Assembly (NCBI RefSeq): GCF_029783845.1
Contig: NZ_LWID01000001.1
Span: 1,782,001 to 1,846,000, forward strand
Length of the DNA: 64,000 bases
DNA from: Volucribacter amazonae
GTDB taxonomy: Bacteria; Pseudomonadota; Gammaproteobacteria; Enterobacterales; Pasteurellaceae
Direction of reading: 5' to 3'
Positions 61,393 to 64,000 of the stretch are shown piece by piece (within the stretch, counting starts at the first letter, position 1; every line of letters begins with the position of its first letter). Below the pieces are notes generated by a model, which saw nothing but the letters and a program-made list of their open reading frames with translations, made no database searches and was not told the DNA's origin. Both the position numbers and the translations under genes were made by a program.

Positions 61393-63813
61393 TTAATTGA
61401 CCGCACTTTGACGCTTACGGCGTGTTTGTTTTACAGGTGCGATAGCTTTCATGGTTGCTTGTTTTACAATATCAATCCCCGTAGGCGGATTTTCCAATGC
61501 GTAACTTAACACTTCATCAATGGTTTCCACTGGATGAATTGCTAAATCTTGCTTCACATTATCTGGAATTTCCTCTAAATCTTTGACATTGTCTTTTGGA
61601 ATTAACACCGTTTTGATGCCTCCGCGATGAGCCGCAAGTAATTTTTCTTTTACCCCACCAATAGGTAACACCTTACCACGTAAGCTAATTTCGCCTGTCA
61701 TTGCCACTTCTGACTTCACAGGATTACCTGTTAAACAAGACACTAAGGCGGTACACATAGCAATCCCCGCACTCGGGCCGTCTTTCGGCGTTGCACCATC
61801 AGGCACATGAATATGAATATCACGTTTTTCGTGGAAATCATTATTAATCCCTAGTTTTTCCGCACGAGAACGCACCACTGTCATTGCCGCTTGGATAGAC
61901 TCTTTCATCACATCGCCTAATGAGCCTGTATAAGTGAGTTTGCCTTTACCTAATACTGAGGCAGTTTCAATAGTTAATAAATCTCCACCCACTTGCGTCC
62001 AAGCTAACCCTGTTACCTCACCAATACGGTTTTGCGTATCCGCACGTCCAAACTCAAAGCGTTTTACCCCAAGGTAATCCGATAAATTCTCTGCACTGAC
62101 CTTGATATGCTTTAATGTTTTGTCTAACAATAAATTTTTTACTGCTTTACGACAAATTTTAGAAATTTCACGTTCAAGACCACGCACGCCAGCTTCTCTG
62201 GTGTAATAACGGATAATTCCTAGAATAGCACTTTCATCAATGTGTAATTCTTTTTCTTTTAAGCCATTACGTTCCATTTGTTTGGCTAATAAATGTTGCT
62301 TAGCAATATTGAGTTTTTCGTCTTCGGTGTAACCTGACAAACGAATGACTTCCATACGATCCAATAATGGCCCCGGGATATTCATTGAATTAGAGGTTGC
62401 CACAAACATCACATCGGATAAATCATAATCTACTTCAAGATAATGATCGTTAAAGGTAGTGTTTTGCTCTGGATCTAACACTTCTAATAAGGCAGAGGCA
62501 GGATCACCACGCATATCAGACGCCATTTTGTCAATTTCATCAAGCAAAAATAACGGATTTTTTACCCCCACTTTTGCCATTTTTTGCATTAACTTACCGG
62601 GTAAAGCACCAATATAGGTTTTACGATGCCCACGAATTTCCGCCTCATCACGCACACCACCTAATGCCATACGCACATATTTACGCCCTGTTGCATTAGC
62701 AATAGATTGTCCCAAGGAAGTTTTACCTACCCCCGGAGGCCCAACCAAGCACAAAATCGGCCCTTTAACTTGGTTTAAACGGCTTTGTACCGCTAAATAT
62801 TCTAAAATACGCTCTTTAACCCGTTCTAAACCATAGTGATCTTGATCGAGAATCTGTTGTGCTTGAGCAAGATCCTTTTTCACTTTAGTCCGCTTATGCC
62901 AAGGTACTTGCAACATCCAATCAATATAGCTACGCACCACAGTGGCTTCCGCCGACATTGGCGACATCATTTTTAATTTTTGTAATTCCGCCTCAACTTT
63001 TTGACGTGCTTCCAATGGCATTTTGGCTTTTTCTATTTTTTGCCGTAATTGCTCAATTTCATCAACCACTGAATTTTCATTATTATCGCCAAGTTCACGC
63101 TGAATCGCTTTGATTTGTTCATTGAGATAATAATCCCGTTGAGTTTTTTCCATTTGCTTTTTAACACGCTGACGAATACGTTTCTCAACTTGTAAAAGAT
63201 CCGCCTCTGATTCCATTAAGCCTAGCAAAAACTCAAAACGCTCAACCACATTCGCCTTTTCCAATACTTTTTGCTTATTGGCAACGCTCACAGGCATATG
63301 AGCTGCCAAAGTATCACTTAAACGTTCTGGGTCATCAATGTTACGCAAAGCACTAATCACTTCAGGCTGTACTTTTTTATTGAGCTTAGCGTAATTTTCA
63401 AACTCCGTTAAGGCACTGTGCTTAATCACGTCTAATTCTTGTTCATCGCCTAACAATGTATTAATAGGCGTAACCTGTGCCATAAAACATTCGCCATCAT
63501 CTTCTAACGCGGTAATTTTGGCGCGTTGTTGCCCCTCTACAAGCACTTTTACAGTGCCATCAGGTAATTTCAATAATTGAATAATATTCGCTATTGTCCC
63601 CACATCATAAACATCATCAATGCTAGGATCTTCAAGTTCCGCACGTTTTTGGGAAACTAAAAGTAATTGTTTCCCTTGTTCCATTGCTTCATCAAGGCTA
63701 CGAATAGACTTATCCCTACCGACAAACAACGGCATAACCATATAAGGAAAAACCACCACATCACGCAATGGCAATACTGGAATAGCTATTTTTTTTGTTC
63801 GACCAGCACACAT
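61393..63813 (-). CDS. lon: Lon, ATP-dependent protease La
   Basis: Lon degrades misfolded and regulatory proteins in the cytosol. The 806-residue protein has the substrate-binding N-domain (IPVLPLRDVVVFPYMVMPLF), a central coiled coil, AAA+ module with Walker A GPPGVGKTSLG and Walker B LFLLDEIDKM, and the Ser-Lys protease domain with PKDGPSAGIAM and GGVKEKLLAAHRGG. It ends in a basic tail (KQTRRKRQSAVN). Preceded by a heat-shock-type promoter at 63850-63879. Confidence 0.98.
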   Translation of the reverse strand: MCAGRTKKIAIPVLPLRDVVVFPYMVMPLFVGRDKSIRSLDEAMEQGKQLLLVSQKRAELEDPSIDDVYDVGTIANIIQLLKLPDGTVKVLVEGQQRAKITALEDDGECFMAQVTPINTLLGDEQELDVIKHSALTEFENYAKLNKKVQPEVISALRNIDDPERLSDTLAAHMPVSVANKQKVLEKANVVERFEFLLGLMESEADLLQVEKRIRQRVKKQMEKTQRDYYLNEQIKAIQRELGDNNENSVVDEIEQLRQKIEKAKMPLEARQKVEAELQKLKMMSPMSAEATVVRSYIDWMLQVPWHKRTKVKKDLAQAQQILDQDHYGLERVKERILEYLAVQSRLNQVKGPILCLVGPPGVGKTSLGQSIANATGRKYVRMALGGVRDEAEIRGHRKTYIGALPGKLMQKMAKVGVKNPLFLLDEIDKMASDMRGDPASALLEVLDPEQNTTFNDHYLEVDYDLSDVMFVATSNSMNIPGPLLDRMEVIRLSGYTEDEKLNIAKQHLLAKQMERNGLKEKELHIDESAILGIIRYYTREAGVRGLEREISKICRKAVKNLLLDKTLKHIKVSAENLSDYLGVKRFEFGRADTQNRIGEVTGLAWTQVGGDLLTIETASVLGKGKLTYTGSLGDVMKESIQAAMTVVRSRAEKLGINNDFHEKRDIHIHVPDGATPKDGPSAGIAMCTALVSCLTGNPVKSEVAMTGEISLRGKVLPIGGVKEKLLAAHRGGIKTVLIPKDNVKDLEEIPDNVKQDLAIHPVETIDEVLSYALENPPTGIDIVKQATMKAIAPVKQTRRKRQSAVN

Positions 63814-63849
63814 AATCTTTCTCTCTAATTAATAAATCTTAATCATTGT

Positions 63850-63879
63850 ATATAAGGGTATAAAATCAGATCTCAAGGG
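63850..63879 (-). promoter_or_regulatory. Sigma-32 (heat-shock) promoter of lon
   Basis: On the minus strand CCCTTGAG (63879-63872) and CCCTTATAT (63858-63850) are spaced by 13 bases, close to the RpoH consensus CTTGAAA, 13-15 bases, CCCATNT. It lies about 35 bases before the lon ATG, allowing a short leader. Confidence 0.6.
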
Positions 63880-63894
63880 AGTAACTGGATATTT

Positions 63895-64000
63895 TTACCC
63901 CAACCGTTGGCGGACAATTTCAAATAAGCATACCCCAGTGGCAACAGAGACATTTAAAGAAGACACCGTCCCTGCCATTGGAATACTCACTAATTGATCG
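63895..64000 (-). CDS. rlmB: RlmB-like 23S rRNA 2'-O-methyltransferase (C-terminal end, cut by window edge)
   Basis: The last 34 codons of a gene entering from the right: LVSIPMAGTVSSLNVSVATG, then VCLFEIVRQRLG and stop. This is the knotted SAM-binding motif III of SpoU/TrmH methyltransferases. The IPMAG/SSLNVSVATG form and end position fit RlmB, which methylates G2251 of 23S rRNA, but TrmH-family relatives share the motif. The stop codon is about 80 bases before lon on the same strand. Confidence 0.8.
   Translation of the reverse strand, partial: DQLVSIPMAGTVSSLNVSVATGVCLFEIVRQRLG

Overview
The window is chromosomal DNA from a member of the Pasteurellaceae. It is AT-rich and carries dozens of copies of the 9-mer AAGTGCGGT (or its complement), the Haemophilus-type DNA uptake signal sequence; I did not see the ACAAGCGGT variant used at similar density. 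Proteins and gene orders match the Haemophilus/Pasteurella/Avibacterium side of the family. I cannot name the species from sequence alone.

Layout. 1-5948 (minus): ubiE-ubiJ-ubiB-tatA-tatB-tatC-EamA transporter-hemB (hemB cut by the window edge), i.e. ubiquinone synthesis, Tat export and haem synthesis. 6167-9019: AI-2E-type permease, then a LysR regulator divergent from an NAD(P)-binding protein. 9275-12830 (minus): dnaA-dnaN-recF, divergent from rpmH-rnpA-yidD-yidC-mnmE (13158-17004, plus). 17080-18558: ubiD. 18824-37113 (minus): the complete dcw cluster mraZ-rsmH-ftsL-ftsI-murE-murF-mraY-murD-ftsW-murG-murC-ddl-ftsQ-ftsA-ftsZ-lpxC, headed by a four-box MraZ operator. 37595-38868: two small secreted-protein genes (Excalibur, Sel1 repeats). 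39306-42888: selB and selA, with selC (tRNA-Sec) on the other strand, followed by an IS3-family remnant. 43742-45426: rpsB-tsf with regulatory leader and intercistronic hairpin. 45615-48310: EmrA/EmrB-type efflux pair. 48379-50256: bamD divergent from rluD. 50265-52048: an IS1016-like element interrupted by a 1,088-bp IS256-like (zinc-ribbon variant) element, both with identifiable 8-bp target duplications. 52142-56993 (minus): leuABCD with a leucine-rich leader peptide and transcription attenuator. 57277-58571: ccmA-ccmB without the rest of the ccm operon. 58800-64000: YagU-like protein, ppiD, lon with a heat-shock-type promoter, and the 3' end of an rRNA methyltransferase gene (rlmB).

Most of the window is housekeeping. 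The least explained signal is a dispersed family of imperfect palindromic repeats (full copies about 103-106 bp, shortest form 34 bp) with ends close to TATAGTCGTT(T/C)CA. They sit repeatedly at or within a few bases of stop codons, and the stop codons of selA and bamD lie inside copies. The two long copies show a compensatory change in the central hairpin. Other points are the nested insertion sequences with an A-run frameshift at the transposase start, the orphan ccmAB pair, an FtsZ with an enlarged N-terminal loop, and well-preserved cis-regulation of dcw, leu and lon.
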